Shown piece after piece: positions 1 through 10,599 of a stretch of DNA of 64,000 nucleotides (position 1 is its first letter; each line of letters begins with the position of its first letter). The notes below the pieces were generated by a model, which saw only the letters and a program-made list of their open reading frames with translations, had not been told where the DNA came from and searched no databases. Source of the stretch: Symsagittifera roscoffensis (taxonomy: Eukaryota > Xenacoelomorpha > Acoela > Convolutidae); the NCBI RefSeq assembly GCF_963678635.1, contig NC_087068.1:2916001-2980000 (forward strand), in the 5' to 3' direction. Position numbers and translations under genes: made by a program.

Positions 1-1056
1 TAGAAATTTAGATTTTTTCGTGATGAAGGCAATTTTTAAGATTGTGGTAATTGGTCTTTCCGGCTTTTTACTTTCCATTGTTGACGGAGATTTCGAGAAC
101 ACCTTGAAGATATTAATTTCTTGCTTGAGCTCAAATTTAAAAAACGTTATTTGCTGGTGGTTTAAAAATGCTAAATGTGGAATAATCAAAGCGCACTCTT
201 TACCTGTTTTCTTTAAACGCGTAGCGTAGGCGTCTTATTGATCAGAATTCATTCCAATTAACTTGAGACCAGCAATTTTATCTGTTTCATGCGTTACTAG
301 ACAAGAAATATATCACATGGATTTTTATTCAGGGTACATAGGGTGTATTTCATAGCATGTGGGTGATTTTCAGAAACGAAATGATTTTTGAAAATTTAAT
401 CAAAGATTTTCGTTGAAAATTTATCAAAACTAGTTTGATAGACTTTAAAGCACTTTTGATACATTGAGCGGTTTTTTTCCAAATTGCCCTGTAATTAAAT
501 TGTTCAAATTTATCTTCAATTTCATTTGTGAATGCGATGTGAAACTGCTGTGTTCGAATATTAGAATTTGTGTTTTCTGATTCACTAAAAAGCATGGTAT
601 GATTTTTGCATTTTTTCCTACCAGGCGATATTTTACAGTTACAGATTTTTCCCGCTTTGTAAGTCTAAATTAACGATGCAAATTTTCTTCTATTTGGGTC
701 CCGTTCTTTTCTCTTTTTTTTCCGGGACTATGTGTTGAAATTTGTTCGTGTCCAAAAGATTGATTGTCACGGTTTGTTTTCTTTAAAGTTCATATTCAGT
801 TTTATTTGCTAAATCGTACGCATGTAATGTGTGTTGTACCAGCGCAAATCTTGGGGAAAATCGAGCATGCATTTTTTAAAATCATTTTATGAACCTATGT
901 ATCGTTTTACCGCTGAGCTTGAAGTTCATATTCAGCCAGCGAAGTGGTCATCTTGAAACAATGAAGTCTTTTTGTTTTATAGGTTGAACAAAAACTATAA
1001 AAGTTTGTGTGACATAAACTGAACTAAAGGTCATTTTTTACGTCATTTTTGTTCAG
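1..1056 (+). other. Non-coding, probably last intron of the Rab33-like gene
   Basis: AT-rich sequence without a convincing coding exon. It ends in a pyrimidine-rich tract and CAG at 1054-1056, which serves as 3' splice acceptor for the next exon. Because that exon starts inside a conserved Rab motif, this stretch is inferred to be intron, with the earlier exons beyond the left edge. Confidence 0.6.
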
Positions 1057-1302
1057 ACCTCAGCTATGGAGGATGACAAGACAGACCACATAGACGGGAT
1101 CTTCATGACTCTGGCACACAGACTGAAGGCGAGCAAGCCACTCCTGACCACTCTGAGCAACACACACAACAACTCCTCATCCACACCCTCCGAGATCAGG
1201 GCCGCAGACGGACTGAGGCTGGGGGGAGCGGCCTCGCCTTCTATTATCCTCGGAAAGGAACACAGCCACGCCAAAGGAGACAAAGGGGAGTGTGGCTGCT
1301 AG
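1057..1302 (+). CDS. Rab33-like small GTPase, last coding exon
   Basis: This is the C-terminal exon of a Rab GTPase, a prenylated membrane-traffic switch. After the acceptor CAG the frame opens with TSAM, the end of the G5 guanine-base motif (usually ETSAK; the Glu must come from the previous exon and the Lys is replaced by Met). It continues DHIDGIFMTLAHRLKASKPLL, which is cut here into DHIDGIFMTLAH and RLKASKPLL; this matches the helix-5 region of Rab33A/B, whose human form has EAIFMTLAHKLKSHKPLM. A Ser/Thr/Asn-rich hypervariable tail follows and ends in CGC, a CXC double geranylgeranylation motif. The exon is much more GC-rich than its surroundings. Rab33 proteins act at the Golgi and in autophagy; that role is by family. 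The upstream G1-G4 exons are outside the window. Another Rab subfamily is possible but less likely. Confidence 0.85.
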   Translation, partial: TSAMEDDKTDHIDGIFMTLAHRLKASKPLLTTLSNTHNNSSSTPSEIRAADGLRLGGAASPSIILGKEHSHAKGDKGECGC

Positions 1303-1406
1303 TATAGGGGGACTGCTGGTAGTTAATCTCTAATTTGTTATCTGAATTTAATAATACAACTGAGACGGCTCTTAAACTGTTTTTTGCTGTACTTCGTGGC
1401 TTTTAC

Positions 1407-1412
1407 AATAAA
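1407..1412 (+). promoter_or_regulatory. Polyadenylation signal of the Rab33-like gene
   Basis: Canonical AATAAA about 105 bases after the stop codon, in an AT-rich 3' UTR and followed by T-rich sequence. This implies a short 3' UTR of roughly 120-140 bases. Confidence 0.6.
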
Positions 1413-4400
1413 TCCTTTTAGAGCGTATTTTTTCTATGGATTATTAATTTTTCCCTTTCTTAGCACTTGGGGCAACTACACTGGGTTTAAATAGCACTTG
1501 ATAGGTTAAAATAAAAAAGAGGTTTAAGAGTCGTACTGGAGATCGATTAAGACCCGATATAGTTAGTCTAGTTTACTGAATAAATTATTGCACAAAAGAA
1601 AGTTATACTAACTATTATGCAAGCTATTTTGTAATGCGTTTGATAATCTTCGTTTTGCTAATGAATACATATGGAGCTAAAAGTAGATGAATGTTGTTTG
1701 TTTTATTCTTGTTTTTTCTTTGCTGAAAACGTGTATGATTGTAACGTTCTTAACAGATTTTGCATATTTTCATCTGTTGCACAATAAATAAGCTGCCATT
1801 TTAAGGTCGAACACGATGCATGAATTTGTCAGTAAATTTCAATTGCGGGCATTGAATGTGGAATTGTATCATGATATTTATTTTGTCTTGTAAATATTGG
1901 TTAGTATAATTTATTTTGCATTTTTCAGCTGGTTCCGAAAATGCAAGTCGGGCTCGTTATAAACATGAAAACATCCTTTGCTCATACTCGAAACAAATCA
2001 CTTAAAAATTGTGATTTTTTAGACGGAAATTTTATTGAATCTAGATTGTTAGACTGATCGAATTCTCAACTACATGACAATTGCAGAACTTGATACAACT
2101 ACTCGATGAAGACCTTTTCTGACAAAAATAGACTTGGATGTTTTCAGATAGAATACCGACTTTGTGCAAAGTATTTTGCAGGTCATTCCATTCGCAGAGT
2201 TTACGATGCTAGCTTAGTTGATGAAGTTCACATGACGCCATTCTCATTTTGTAATCTTCTGATTCAATTATGCAATTTCATTTTGTAACTTCTATTTCCT
2301 CGCCAACTTGTGTCAAAACAAAAACAACGACTACCGGTTAACTATTTTTTTAATACATTGAATTTAAAATTTCTAAATGTGCTGATAGCAAAGAATTTGT
2401 TCAGATTGCTTAGAATTTTTCAGTCGGTCGGTGAGAATTTTTCAGTCAATTAGAATTTTTTCTGAGACGGCGAGGGAAGGAAATTCGGGGACCTTGTGGC
2501 AGTCTATTTTGTTGGGTATGCCCTTAGACTTCTCTAATTTATACATCTAATCTATTATTCATACTTATTACCATGGTAATGTGTCATTTTTGTCTGCCGC
2601 TGTTGTGGTATTTTCCCTCATGAAGTGAAGCACCACGTTTGAATAATTATGTCACCCTGAAAAACATCGAACCTCAGTTGTTGTGTTGTAGGCAAATGTT
2701 TATGTTATACCTGAAGGTCACGCCAAAGAAAAAACAGCTTTGTATCAAAAAGTATAAATAATGAAAATGAACTAAATTTGTATATAAATTTCCATTAAAT
2801 TAATCCAAATGAAACTATTGAATAAGTTAACAGCAACCAAAGTAACCATTCAGTTTAGTAAAAAGGGAAATGTAGAAAATGGTTGTCGAGGTTTGTTGTC
2901 CAGATAAATTTTAATTTATTACTACCTCATTCTTCAACAGTTACCTGAGTATATATAGTTACGATAATTCATTTTCATCTTCTTTGTGTTTCTCACATTT
3001 AACGAGATCAGGGTGAAACTAGAATAAATTTAAAAAAACCATGGTTGGCTATAAAACATAAGAAAAAAACGCGTAAACAACTTGTTAAAGTGTTACCTTC
3101 AATTTGCAAGAAATTCAGAGCTTTCATATAAAATATTCGCAAACAACGCTTGTGTTATATTACCAACCCTTTTTTTATTTGATTCTTTTTAAGGGGTCAG
3201 TTATTGCAGGTCAATAATCTAAACCTGAGACAACAAGATTTTTTTCAGTAGCGGAGAAGTGCGGACGTCCCCACCACTATACGATGCTAATTCATTGATG
3301 GATTGTAATCCGTAGGAATATTTTCTGCAAAATTGGCAGCTCCTACTGCATTAAGAGGGTTTACTCGGTTTCTAAGTTACTCACGTTTCTTTTTAGCTAA
3401 AAAATTATATAGAGATACGAAAATAAGGGGAAAATATGAGAAAAAAGAAAGGGAAATAAGGTTTTTAATAATTTAAATTCCTGAATTAATTCAACGTCTG
3501 TTTTGCTAAAGCAACGTTCAAATCATGAGTTTACTGAAAAGGGTTGCACAAGGCAGGAGAAAGGAGAAGTGCAACCTTAAAAAATAAAACAAAAAAATAT
3601 GGAAAGCTGTTTTGGAAAGATGAAAAACCTGAAATTGAAGCTCTTTGATTTCAAGATTTTTTTTAGTTTGACACTGAATTACTAAAATAACCCAATTTGA
3701 TAAAACTGGAGCAGCTTAGAGTTTTTTCGCTGATTTTTTTTGGTTACGCGCAATTTCCATTCGTTCAACTAATGACTTTGTAGCAAAAAAAATGGTCAAA
3801 TTAAAGTGTACTTATGTTTAAAGAGTTTTTCTATCTCTTGCTCATTGCGTGAGCGGGAAGCCAAATTTTCGAGCCCTGAAAATAGCCATGGAACACGTGT
3901 TTTTTACACAACGGCCAAACAGCAAATCTCCGAGCTGAGCTATGAAGCTCGTCTTTTGGTCTTTTCCCTCATGGATAATTCATCTTTATTTGTAACTTTT
4001 AGTTTCATTCATTGACTATTAAAAATATCAAAAAGTTGGCTAGTACTCTGTTGTTAAATCCAGGTGTTAGTATATAAAACACATTTTTTGGTGGATTCTT
4101 TCAACTGAGAAAGTTGAACAAAAATCTCACAATTCCCGGTTTTCTTCGACCCCCTTGTAAATTGTTTGTTTTCAGCGTTTTATGCTTCTATAACTAAATG
4201 CATAATAAGATGTAGAATGTGCGTAACAGAAAGCCTAAATTTTTTGTTAATCAAACTTCCGATTTGACACTGAAACATTATGTGATGACAACTTTCTTGT
4301 TTCTTGACTGCATATTGGTTTGTCACTTTTGGAAAATCAAAAACAAATGACTGCTAGCTTGTGAAAAAAAAAATGAAAAAAATTAGATGAAATTCCAAGA

Positions 4401-5065
4401 AAAAAAGGCTATACTCAGTCGAAAGATATAATTCGTAAATACAAAGATTTTTTTTCTAGCACCATTAATCGAAATATATTTTTAGATGACGGAACATACC
4501 CTCAGATGTATTGTCTTGCAGTTTGACCATAGCTTTTTATCCTCGTTCATTGAAGATTAATTTGTGACGACCTATGATAAGCTGGGGTTTAAAAACTTTA
4601 ATTGAATTTTTTTCTCTAAATTCTCCAACACAAGTATAATTTTTTCCAACCTAATTCGCAATTGTTGATGCTTTTTTGGGGCATTTTCTGTTTTTTTTTG
4701 GTAGGATGTGCTTTGACATTTGATCAGTAAAAAGTTTAACGCAGTTGAAGGTTTTTTAGACAACAGACAAAAATAAAAACTAGATTTCAAAGTTTTTTCG
4801 ACTCAATGTCTTTTGCAATATTTTTGAAATGATTAAATTACAATCAATTTGGCTTTATGCTTTCCAAATTATTTCATGCAAAGTTAGTGTGGATGCCAAG
4901 TTTTTTGTTTTTCATATTTACACCGAAGACTTTAGTCAAGTCAAAAAAGTTTCTACTTGTATTTGGTACCATTTTCGCTGCATCGCATTGGAAATTCATT
5001 AGCATATGTAGCTGACTTGATTGTGGCTAGTGTTTGCAAATTATCGGAGCTCGTAGCTTCTGGCT
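1413..5065. other. Intergenic, nothing recognised
   Basis: AT-rich sequence with many T and A runs. The short open frames here lack codon character, splice context or family resemblance. I see no RNA gene or clear transposon end. Confidence 0.5.
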
Positions 5066-5218
5066 CATCAAGTTCATGCATTAGGTTCATTTTTTCAAGT
5101 TTAAGCTTGAAGACCAAATGTTTTATCATTGCCTATTTATAAGTAGGCCATGACAAAACGTTTGGTTTTCATTCTCATACTTGAAAAAAAATAAACCTGA
5201 TGAAACATGAACTTGATG
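5066..5218. mobile_element. Fold-back MITE-like element, 153 bp
   Basis: Two imperfect inverted arms of about 70 bases flank a few central bases (tttataag). The left arm begins CATCAAGTTCATG and the right arm ends CATGAACTTGATG. Inside, AAGACCAAATGTTTT on the left pairs with AAAACGTTTGGTTTT on the right. The inner part resembles other window copies near 6.36, 14.35, 16.04, 18.83, 21.13 and 26.2 kb (core GAAGACCAAAT...GGCCTAATTAG), so it belongs to a dispersed family. It has no coding capacity. No clear target-site duplication was found. Confidence 0.6.
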
Positions 5219-6350
5219 CTCGTGCGGGGTGGAGGAGCGTTTCAGCGCCAAAGACCGTACCTCCAAATGCTGAGTTGGGAGCGGGTAGCAAGAGTTGTTT
5301 GCTTTGAAGATTTGTTAACTCGAGTTCGGAAATTTGTACGGCGTGCAGTATGCTGATTATTTATTAGGTTAAAAATGAAGTTAGGATAATGTTAATAAAT
5401 CAAATTATTTTCAAAATACATTGAAAGTTTGAGCCAGTTTGTTTTTCGTCCGAACGAACACTTAATCAAGGCACAGTCATTGCACGCTAAATGGCTAGTA
5501 GCATGCTTACCTCCTACAACTTCAAAATAAACTTATTCAATAAAATTTTCTCGGTTCTTTTGTACATTCCCCCAGCATTTCAAGCTTTCCGTTCTCAGTG
5601 TACTTAATATGTTATCGAGAGTCAATGCTTGACTTTTGAAAAACATATGTTTAGAATGTGTTCAGGATCAAATTTTGCGTGATTCTATTGAAAAAATGAA
5701 GAATTGATGTGTTCAAGATCTATGCCACTGGCAGAGTTAACATGCTCGCCCTTCTAAAATTAAAAAAAAATGAAAACAGTAAGATAAAATTTTAAGTTGA
5801 GTTTCATTTGTGAGTTAAACGTGGAAAAAAGCACCACAAAAAAACGTTACTACTTCAAAGGAACCCGTTCATTTTCCAGTAAATAATACAATGAACAAAA
5901 AATTCACAAAAAGATAAATTTTCTGCATGGACAAGTTTAATTAATTCAAACTAGATTGTACTTTTATTTCACATTAGTTTTTTAAAATGAACTCTTTATT
6001 CGTCATTTGGAAGTAATTCGCAGAGGCAATTGAGTCAATTTCACATTTAACAATTAGAAATAATTTTTTTTGGGGACCATTAGTAAAAGCAAAACTAACT
6101 TGCCACACAGAGGTGAAACAAAGTTTTCCAAACACTAGCGAAAAACCTTAAGAAATAGCTCCATAAACAAATTTATGTCAGCATTGCACTATGGTAATCT
6201 AAATTGGTATGAGTACTAAATTGGGCTAGTAACACATGAATTTGTTCTTCATATTAACCTTATAATACCACGGCTCTTTTTTGTTTTTTCCCCAGCTGCA
6301 AGTTTTACTAAGGTTTTTTTAATGTTCAATTTGTGCGGTTGTATAATAAT
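5219..6350. other. Intergenic, nothing recognised
   Basis: AT-rich non-coding sequence without a supported feature. Confidence 0.4.
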
Positions 6351-6358
6351 TGACATGC

Positions 6359-6640
6359 AGACTAATTAGGCCATGACAAACATATTTAATCTTCATGCTA
6401 AAAGGCCGGTCTGCGGTAAAATTTAGGACTGATTTTCGGCTTCAAACTCCTTTTTGACTGTGTAAGTTCAATGGGCTCTTTTGCACTCCCCCTCTCACCA
6501 CATTTGGTTTTCAGATTAGGTAGTTTTCTTACGTTTCCATGAGGAATCGAAACTTTCAAGTCAACAACTTAACTATCTCGAACTTATATGTTCTTCATAC
6601 CTCACAGCGTAACATCACGCATTCAGCCTTAATTTCAAGT
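6359..6640. repeat. Dispersed repeat, homologous to 14346-14575
   Basis: Contains in order the same words as the copy at 14.35 kb: TTAGGCCATGACAAA, then an AGGCCGGTCTGCGGTAAA-like segment, then GGGCTCTTTTGCACTCCCCC. It is followed by TTCTTCATACCTCACAGCG, a word shared in reverse with the hAT-like MITEs near 16.35 and 20.63 kb. This appears to be nested, decayed MITE material. Confidence 0.5.
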
Positions 6641-6865
6641 GAGACGACTAAATTCTCCAGATCTTTGTTGAGTAGAATTGATATGAACTTTAGAAGTCAA
6701 AATAGAATCAAGAAGAACCTCATATTCAAAAGAAAACAGTCTTGTATGTCATTGATTGAAAAATTTGGCGGAAATCAATTATCGTCAAAATTGGAATTTT
6801 TATTTTTACAATCGATACCAGCCATTTTAGTAATCTCTTGCAACTGGTTGTGGGATGTCATGTGG

Positions 6866-7121
6866 TACGGCGGGTGTGCCTCCCATTATGTAACGTAACG
6901 TGTTGTGTATTGAATTGATTATAGAGGCCATATTGTTAGTCTGAGTGAGTTGATAATTTTGTCAAGGCCGGTACTTGCCGACCATGTTAATGTTCAGTGC
7001 TAAATGAAAATCACTTTCTCGTTATCTGGTGAAAGATACAGGTATATCAACATTGCTTTATGAACCAATTCACATTTTATTACAATTACTTTTAAAACTA
7101 AATGTCTGTCGGTTGACATCC
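6866..7121 (+). repeat. LTR copy in inverted orientation
   Basis: About 255 bases that are a near-perfect reverse complement of the LTR at 7136-7395. The pairing starts at CGGCGGGTGTGCCTCCC and ends at GGTTGACATCC. The first dinucleotide is TA here, where the other copy has TG, and the last few LTR bases (CACA) are absent. It points away from the Gypsy element and stands head-to-head with that element's 3' LTR. Confidence 0.8.
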
Positions 7122-7135
7122 TGCTGGCTGCGCCA
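7118..7135 (-). promoter_or_regulatory. Primer-binding site, tRNA-Ser type
   Basis: On the minus strand the LTR end CCCACA is followed at once by TGGCGCAGCCAGCAGGAT. Eighteen bases starting with TGG directly after a CA-ended LTR is the expected form of a primer-binding site. It differs little from the TGGCGCAGTCGGTAGGAT type used by Gypsy elements primed with tRNA-Ser. The same first 15 bases follow both LTRs of the second Gypsy element at 59.1 and 63.9 kb. Confidence 0.7.
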
Positions 7136-7395
7136 TGTGGGATGTCAACCGACAGACACTTAGTTACAAAAGTAATTGTAATAAAATGTGAAATGGTTCA
7201 TAAAGCAATGTTGAGATATCTGTATCTTTCACCAGATAACGAGAGAGTGATTTTCATTCAGCACTGAACATTAACATGGTCGGCAAATACCGGCCTTGAC
7301 ATAATCATCAACTCACTCAGACTAACAAAATGACCTCTATAATCAATTCAATACACAACACGTTACGTTACATAATGGGAGGCACACCCGCCGCA
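7136..7395 (-). repeat. 3' LTR of Gypsy element 1
   Basis: A 260-bp LTR on the minus strand that starts TGCGGCGGG and ends CCCACA, giving TG...CA ends. It is preceded by a purine tract and followed by a primer-binding site. For a 3' LTR the following primer site is unexpected and shows that a second unit, or a rearranged one, once lay beyond it. Confidence 0.8.
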
Positions 7396-7412
7396 CCTTA
7401 CTCCCCCCCTTC
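7396..7412 (-). promoter_or_regulatory. Polypurine tract of Gypsy element 1
   Basis: On the minus strand GAAGGGGGGGAGTAAGG lies immediately before the LTR's TG. This is the expected position of the plus-strand primer of reverse transcription. Confidence 0.75.
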
Positions 7413-7493
7413 AAAAATTTCTGATCAACAGAAATTCAATTAAAACAAAATGAGTTTTAAGTAAGAGTTTTAAGATTGTTTTAGCTGGGTCTT

Positions 7494-8864
7494 CTACTTT
7501 TGAGGCTGCACTTTATTCTTTTGAATACTTTCATTTTTTCTTCTTGGTGATTGCGACAAAGATTGCTCTGCAGGAGACACCGGAACTGTCAGTCCGCTCG
7601 AAAAGCCAGGTGTAGATGCTTCTGAGACTTTTTTGACCGCATGTCGTATGGGGCTGCCATAAAACTGTGTCTGTCTTTTACTGCGGCCCGATGTTCTCGA
7701 GGAGGAAGATTCGTTCCCATCTTGATCTTCTGTGCCCTTAGTAGGTATCTTCTGTGGTGAAGTTGGTGTCTTAATGGGGCTGTTTTCTGGTGTCTGCTTA
7801 ATGATTGACAATGGGCAGGATTGGGGTGTGACATTTGATTCTGTCACATGATCGTCTTCGAACGAGACCGGTTGTAGAACTGTGGCATCCGATACTACTT
7901 CCGCGCCTGGTTGCATCGTTACCCTCCTGGTCGTAAGTGGTCTTTTATCAACTCTGATAGATATCGGAATAGTTTTCGAGCACGAGGGTTGGGCGACCGG
8001 TGATGTCATCGCTACTGGAGGGTTGATAATACCGCATGAACTGGAAGACGATTTCGTTAGAACGACAACTGGAATTGCAGGTCTGGGTGTTTGAATTGGA
8101 ATGCTGGATCTGACCACCTTGGGAGCGTTTGCCCGGAATTTCTTTTTTTTAGGATCTGTCGGAGTATCCATTCTAGTTGTAGCTGTCAACTGTTTCTGCT
8201 GTGCCTTAGCTCTTGGAACCAGAGGTTCGTCAGAGGAGGACGAGGAAGAGAACTTTCTCTGTCTCCTCATTTTTTCCCCCAAAAGTGGTTTGCTGGGTCC
8301 CTGGTGACCTGAAACTTGTGGATTCTTAAGTCTTAACGAAATATCCTTTTTCTTAATCACTTTCCCTGCTGCCGTAATATATGTAGAAGGTGTAATTCTG
8401 ATAATTTTATGCCCAAAGCAATTAAATAATTGTTTTCCCGATTTACGATTCGCCATTTTGCTGAATACTTCGACTGAGTTCGGATTAGATAAAAGCAATG
8501 ACTCTAGTTTACATTTAGTACTAGTTGTTGGCGAATCTGAGGCGTCCTGTCTGAATCTCCGAGTCCCCGTTGTAAGACTTTTTCTTAGGGAGGCCGCTAA
8601 GAGCTGATTTCTCTCAGTCAAAGTGCGGAGAGCTCGGCAACCCTTTTCATGGGACAATTTCCTTTTCCAGGTCATCCACTCGTTCGCCGATTTCGCGAGT
8701 TGTTCCAGAGATTTGTAGTAGGATGTATTCGCGACCTGAGTGGATTCCAACTTGAATTTGGGTGAGGTTTCCCTGCTTTGGTGGCCATTCTTGACCACCT
8801 TGACTCGAGGCCTGCTGTCACAGAGTTCTCTTCTCTTCTCGGCTGTCAAAAGATCCCTTTCCAA
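7494..8864 (-). CDS. Post-integrase ORF of Gypsy element 1, 456 residues
   Basis: A long uninterrupted frame downstream of integrase, ending about 80 bases before the polypurine tract. The N-terminal third is basic and partly helical. The rest is low-complexity: Ser runs (SSSSSSSDEP near residue 210), Lys-rich (PKKKKFR), and Pro/Ser/Thr-rich with SP and TP dipeptides. I see no transmembrane segment, zinc finger or chromodomain, so it is not an evident env. It likely represents the pol C-terminal extension, and the open frame probably continues upstream of the chosen Met. A role in DNA or chromatin binding is only suggested by its charge. It is strikingly intact next to the broken integrase. 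Confidence 0.6.
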   Translation of the reverse strand: MERDLLTAEKRRELCDSRPRVKVVKNGHQSRETSPKFKLESTQVANTSYYKSLEQLAKSANEWMTWKRKLSHEKGCRALRTLTERNQLLAASLRKSLTTGTRRFRQDASDSPTTSTKCKLESLLLSNPNSVEVFSKMANRKSGKQLFNCFGHKIIRITPSTYITAAGKVIKKKDISLRLKNPQVSGHQGPSKPLLGEKMRRQRKFSSSSSSDEPLVPRAKAQQKQLTATTRMDTPTDPKKKKFRANAPKVVRSSIPIQTPRPAIPVVVLTKSSSSSCGIINPPVAMTSPVAQPSCSKTIPISIRVDKRPLTTRRVTMQPGAEVVSDATVLQPVSFEDDHVTESNVTPQSCPLSIIKQTPENSPIKTPTSPQKIPTKGTEDQDGNESSSSRTSGRSKRQTQFYGSPIRHAVKKVSEASTPGFSSGLTVPVSPAEQSLSQSPRRKNESIQKNKVQPQK

Positions 8865-8943
8865 ATTCTGGTCGTCTAAAAGAATTTTAGATTTACAATT
8901 ATCGGTCGCAAGTGACCACTCAGAATTTGGTTTCCTGCCAGTG

Positions 8944-9560
8944 TTATTCGAACGGAGATAGGCCAGTTACTGAATTCTTCGTAATCCGGATATCTTCGAT
9001 AATCATCTTAAGAGCCGTATGGATATCCGGTGGATTTTCTTCTAATTGTAAAGTGCCCAGTTTTCTTTTAATCGTCTGAATCGATCGCTCTACCAGACCG
9101 CAACCACGGTGATCTCCGACTGAGCAAAAAATATGATTAATATGCTTTTTGATTTGCAATACTGGTCTACTAACTTATTTTTAAACCCAGAATATTGATC
9201 CGTCCTAATCGCTTTGGGAATACTATGAGTGAAAATACAGTTATCCAATAATTTTAGAATTTTGTTGGCTCCAGTCGTTTTAGTGAGCATCGCCGACGGA
9301 TATTTGGAGAAGCGATCGATAGCTAGCAGGATGTATACTTGGTTACCTGCCCCGTCTGAAAGTTAACCCTCGTAATCTAACTGAAGTTCTTCATTGGGTG
9401 CGTTTAAAAGAGGTAGAGGCTTGTAAATTTTAAAAGGGCTCATTGGTTTTAAATTCTTACCGAATTTTGTAAATTCTCTGCAGTTTTTGCAGAGGTTGAC
9501 AAAATCTCTATGAATTCTCTGCCACCACAGATACTTGGGCCGTATCAACACCCGCCTCTT
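8944..9560 (-). pseudogene. Gypsy integrase, frameshifted
   Basis: Minus-strand pieces of a retroviral-type integrase. First comes the zinc-binding region with WWQRIHRDF and CKNCREFTKFGKN, holding the CxxC pair. Then the catalytic DDE core: LDYEG carries the first Asp, RTDQYSGF the second, and GLVERSIQTIKRKL the Glu. A stop follows LDYEG (near 9363) and a frameshift lies near 9120-9150, so no single frame spans it. The catalytic residues themselves are retained. It would insert the cDNA into the host chromosome in an intact element. Confidence 0.85.
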
Positions 9561-9605
9561 GTACCGGGTGCGAACGGTGCGGCCGCGATAGAACTGCTCG
9601 TTGAA

Positions 9606-9860
9606 TCAACTTGGAATCGCAATCCTGTCGTCTATGATTATGCAGCCATCAATCACCGCTGCCGAATCCCAGAAGGTCTTGATGTAAGGGTCTATCCTGG
9701 CGAAGCCTTCGTAATCGCTGCTCCTATTTGCAGTTTTCATAAGTCTGAGGGTCACATCTTCGTCAGTTAGTTCACTGAGGATTTCTGCGTCCAGAATTCC
9801 TCCTAGGCCCGGGAGCGACTTCTTGTCCCTGGCTACGATTCTTTGCCCAATCGAGACTCG
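9606..9860 (-). pseudogene. Gypsy pol, pre-integrase linker
   Basis: A minus-strand frame containing LSELTDEDVTLRLMKTAN and then DGCIIIDDRIAIPS. This corresponds to the segment between RNase H and the integrase zinc domain in Gypsy Pol, where a 'DGxLxxxDRIVIP' pattern is typical. It is ended by an in-frame stop just after IPS, before the zinc-binding segment. Confidence 0.7.
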
Positions 9861-10113
9861 ATTCAGTTGTCTGGTTGGTCGGCATATGATTGTCTGGCAT
9901 ATTTGAGTTTCCGGCGTTCGCCTGCTTCCGCTGATGACATTCTTCTTGACCGTCTTGCTTGTTGTCTGCGTGCTGGTCTTGAGCGACCCAAAGAAATTCT
10001 GCTGAGGGTAGCAAATTCATTCAGTAACCTCCGGAAACTTTCTTCCCTTATAGGATCTTCTGAAGCATTCAGCATATCTAAAATTGAAAAGTTTTTGCCA
10101 CTCGGTGATCCAC

Positions 10114-10551
10114 TTATGTCCGTATTATATTTACAAAACGACGTTCGAATTCTGATTGGTCGCTTACTGTGCATAAATTATCGGCGCCCTCTCGCGGAAG
10201 ATGTACCTTGAATAATTTCCTTGGTTCTAATTGGTTCATATCTGTGCATAAATTAACTGCGCCCTCTCGTCGCGAGCGTTCGTGATAGAGAACACTTGAT
10301 CTCGATTGTGATTGGTCAGAATCTGTGCATAAAATAACTGTGCCTTCTTGTGGCGAGCGTACGTAATGGCGTATTCTTGATTGTGATTGGTTCAAATTTG
10401 TGCATAAATCAATGCCGCCCTCTTGCGGTTTAGATTTGCAATTAATCATCTTTCCTGAGTGGTTGGAATTACTGGTTAAAATTTCGACGCCCTCTTGTGA
10501 ATATGTACAAGTATTGACATCCATGGTCTGAAGAGACCTATCTATATACAA
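10114..10551 (-). pseudogene. Repeat-containing linker between RNase H and integrase
   Basis: An open frame of 145 codons made largely of imperfect tandem units of 24-27 residues with the pattern (Q/R)EG-x3-LCT-(D/N)-x2-QS. Clear LCT units occur three times plus degenerate ends. At DNA level the plus strand repeats TGTGCATAAAT and GCGCCCTCT with spacings of 72, 75, 75 and 81 bases, all multiples of three, so the frame has been kept while units multiplied. It sits inside pol, downstream of RNase H. I know no domain of this form. It may be a spacer that expanded by slippage. Confidence 0.6.
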
Positions 10552-10599
10552 AATATTGTTTATACAAGAGGTGTTTTTTGATAAAAACTGAACAGGACT

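Noticed and set aside
6539-6898. 119-codon plus-strand frame next to the inverted LTR
   Set aside because: It runs from a MITE fragment into the LTR copy; no family resemblance.
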